DNA of 64,000 bases from Blepharisma stoltei (Eukaryota; Ciliophora; Heterotrichea; Heterotrichida; Blepharismidae): the NCBI GenBank assembly GCA_914767885.1, contig CAJZBQ010000027.1, positions 930,001 through 994,000 of the forward strand. The letters are read 5' to 3'. The translations under genes and the position numbers were made by a program. Under the pieces are notes generated by a model, which saw only the letters and a program-made list of their open reading frames with translations, did not search any database and had not been told where the DNA came from. Positions 61,509 through 64,000 of this stretch are shown here, piece by piece. How positions within the stretch are numbered: the stretch's first letter is position 1; every line of letters starts with the position of its first letter.

Positions 61509-63812
61509 TTATAGAATAAAATTAACCCCACTTTGAATTTGAACAGTTTTTACTTCAATTACTAGAGTTAAGCTTTCTTCATAAGTTTTTTTCAGCGATT
61601 CCATAAGCTCAAATTTCTCTTTGCACACACACTAAATTAATCGCTACTAGGTTCTCGTTTAGCGTCCACGACCACATTACTTGCACTCTGCTTCAGGGTT
61701 CCCGATCCACCTCTGCGCCAAACACCACCTCAGCTTCACCTTTGAACTGCTCCTGTCCTTCCAGCTCTTTGGGTCTGAGCATGAGGTGCCAGCTCAAAAA
61801 TTTCAAAAAATGGAATTCTCAGCAAAAAAGGTCAACTTGAAGCCCAGGGCGTAACTCGTGGTTACACACCGAAAAGATAACCGATGGCTCAATAGGCGCT
61901 GCAGGGCTTCTCTTTCCAACTCCAAGCCTTGCGAAGTAAAATCCAATCCTGAAAGGACTTAGGCTAGATTTCGCACGCTGCCGAATTGCTGCCTATCATT
62001 GCTGTGCATTTCTGGCTAGCAACACCTGCTCAATATAATTAAATATGGTGACTCAGCCATGCATCCTAAAGCACATATTTAATTATAAAGTTTCTCTTTG
62101 CAAGGTTCCGAAAATTTGATAAGTTCCTGCTTCAGCATCTCTTCTTCAAATATAAGATCCCGGGAGCTTGTAAAATAGTTTTCAATTGTTTTTCATTGAC
62201 TTGCAAGCATGTCAGCTTCATTAATTTTGAATAAATTTGCGTCAATTTCTACTTTTTTATTGAGAAGCTGCTCAAGTTTTCCGAATAATTTTTTATTTTT
62301 CGGAGTGAATAATTCCATAAGCATCCTTAACGTGGATTCAGACTCTTTTACTAAGCTTCCAAAAGAGAGCAGGTCTCCAATAGAGTGGTCCATATATGGA
62401 ATATAACGGATAAGGGCATCAATAATTTCTAGGTGTTTTCCCCAGGATTCTCCTAATGTTTTTTGAAATGCTTGCACGTAGACTAATTTGTACTTTTTTT
62501 CTGCAGCAGCAACTTCTTCATATTTTAGAGTTGTGGATTCATATCCTTCATTCAAGTCCTCAATTTTTTCTAGTAATTCTTCGTTTTTTATTTTCAGCCG
62601 ATTGCTCATTTCAAGCACACTTCTGTGCATGCTTTTAAGCATTTTCAGCAAATTTGATAAGCTTTTCATATCGATGCCGTATTCAGGTAAAGAGCTGATC
62701 ATGCCTCTTCGAATGCTTTCTTGCAGCTTTCCAAGCTTGAATAAAGATTTAAAGCTTCCTCTTGATATTTCTTTTTCCATTGTATTTAAGCTCGGGTCTT
62801 GATAGGTTATAGATGATAATGATTGAAGAGATTGCATGCTATTGCATAAATGCTGCTGGATTTTTGATAAAAACTTGCTTTTAGTTATTTCGACATTTTC
62901 AGCTGAATTTTTAAAGTTTTTAGCTTCCAGTACTAATTTATTAATTTGGGCCTCATGGAAATTTAGTATTTCTTCAGAATCATCATTTAATTTGACAAAA
63001 GTTGAAGAAAGCCTATGCACTTCTTCATCGTCTGAGCCTACAAGAGAAGACAAGGAGTCTTGTGTTTTTTCAGTAATTCTTCTAAGATCTGTTAGCGTCC
63101 TATCATCATTTACATGCGAAATTTCCCCTAATTTTAATGCTTCTGATTTTAACTTCTCAACTTTCACCAAAAATTCTGATATTTTTTCTGCATTATTTGT
63201 GGCTAAAATTTCTGATTTTTCACTTATAGCTTTGGCAATATCACTGTTTTCAAGATTTTCTATTTGATTAGAAATCTCAATAAGATTCCAGGTGCCTTCA
63301 ATTGCAGCTTCTTTTAAATTGCTTACCACTTTTCACGGATAATTTAATTCCCTTAATAAGCAAAGCTTCAAGATTTCACATTTCTCAAGCAAATCAATTT
63401 TTTCTGATGTATCAAGCAGCTCAAGACTATTAACTTTTTCTTCTATCTGTTTTAAGGCATTGGAATTCCGCTTAAAAATATTATTTGGGATCTTATTTCT
63501 TATTTCTTTTAGACACCGAAAACTATGCTCAATTAAGAACCTCAGCTTTAAGTCTAAATTCCCAACAAAATCTTTTCTATCATTTTTTCGTCTAAATTTA
63601 ATTTCTGAGTCCAGTTTTGCAAGATAGTCATCAATTTCACTGGCTTCCTGAATTTTGTCATCTTTTTTATTAGTAAGAGCTTTTTGATTCAGCAGCTCTT
63701 TGTTTTCTTGCTTCAGCTGAGCCAAAATCTTCCCTTGGGTGCTTCAGAAGTTTGTAGCCAAACTGTATCTGCTCAAAACATCCATAGCAAAATCACCGAA
63801 TTTGGATGACAT
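61509..63812 (-). CDS. Helical protein of unknown function (608 aa)
   Basis: The start is ATG 63810-63812 (MSSKFGDFAMDVLSRYSLAT). It is nearly all helical and coiled-coil-prone (LAQLKQENKELLNQKAL; VSNLKEAAIEGTWNLIEISN; LSNLLKMLKSMHRSVLEMSN; LRMLMELFTPKNKKLFGKLE). TGA Trp codons join blocks at 63331 (LNYP-W-KVVSN) and 62191 (LASQ-W-KTIEN). A 477-bp retroposon-like insert splits EPCKEK-FELMESLKK; removal leaves 609 codons ending TAA 61509-61511. Domain family not recognised; a structural or trafficking role is possible but unproven. Confidence 0.78.
61614..62102 (+). mobile_element. GC-rich retroposon-like insert with 12-bp TSD lacking TA
   Basis: TTTCTCTTTGCA at 61614-61625 and 62091-62102; removal of 477 bp restores EPCKEK-FELMES. 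It shares GTAAAATCCAA, CATTTCTGG and CTTTCCAACTCCA-type blocks with the copies at about 26620-26765 and 57000-57040. Unlike most other TSDs in the window, this one has no TA (and no TGA). Confidence 0.82.
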
Positions 63813-63896
63813 GACTAATAATTTATAATTAATTATTCCATAAATATTCCCCTAAAGATCGACTAATTCTCTCAAATATGATCATTTTTTTATTAA

Positions 63897-64000
63897 ATGC
63901 TCACTACAAAATCCAAACTTCGCCATCGAATTTATTCTTCACGGCTTTCTCCTACTTATTCCCAAATATCTACGACCATTACAAATACGCGAAGTGTTTC
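63897..64000 (+). CDS. Possible start of a divergent gene (3' partial)
   Basis: An ATG at 63897 opens a frame to the right edge (MLTTKSKLRHRIYSSRLSPT...), 85 bp from the divergent gene's ATG. GC content rises relative to the spacer, as in coding DNA here. Another in-window frame from the ATG at 63879 (MIIFLLNAHYK...) is also open, so the frame choice is uncertain. Confidence 0.4.
   Translation, partial: MLTTKSKLRHRIYSSRLSPTYSQISTTITNTRSV

Overview
This window is best read as micronuclear (germline) DNA of a heterotrich ciliate closely resembling Blepharisma. Three kinds of evidence support this. (1) Many reading frames contain in-frame TGA exactly where the protein family has tryptophan (MORN, SANT/MYB, PHD, PP2C 'DGLW', RING C-terminus). 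Genes end in TAA or TAG, so UGA is read as Trp. (2) Introns are tiny: two of 15 nt and one of 16 nt (GT...AG) are needed to keep frames open. (3) At least 25 AT-rich or GC-rich inserts interrupt otherwise perfect genes. Removing each insert with one copy of its flanking repeat restores frame and conserved protein sequence, which is how internally eliminated sequences (IESs) behave.

Layout. 0-10 kb: partial CHD-type remodeller, a small unknown gene, a MYB protein, an EF-hand/IQ protein and a decayed MORN-phosphatase fusion. 10-20 kb: RNR large subunit, Iml1/DEPDC5, Rab GDI and mitochondrial EF-G. 20-30 kb: a coiled-coil protein, two tandem RING-H2 membrane proteins and two tandem YGQPQ-repeat tail-anchored proteins. 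30-39 kb: cytosolic carboxypeptidase, MORN protein, PP5 and PP2C. 39-50 kb: one giant LNR/beta-helix/multi-TM surface protein of about 2,453 aa carrying a 3-kb MULE. 50-64 kb: SDR, GRAB-type golgin, MFS carrier, two large coiled-coil genes and the start of another gene.

Four classes of eliminated sequence can be separated. (a) Short AT-rich IESs, four of them 72-76 bp, with little or no TIR, between TA repeats. (b) MITE-like family A (TIR with CCGTGAGCGAACAAAA), bounded by TA. (c) MITE-like family B (TIR with TTTAAATTGGAACAAAA), with the same internal layout as A but bounded by TGA/TCA. (d) GC-rich, retroposon-like inserts of about 450-650 bp with 12-16 bp target-site duplications. A MULE with 350-bp TIRs and a 9-bp TSD, and a nested palindrome with a tRNA-type box B, complete the set.

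The spliced genes are ordinary eukaryotic housekeeping and ciliary/surface genes with no operon logic. After removal of the listed inserts every interrupted CDS except the MORN-phosphatase gene has a length divisible by three, which is the main internal check on the annotation. Exact excision points within short direct repeats are inferred, not observed.
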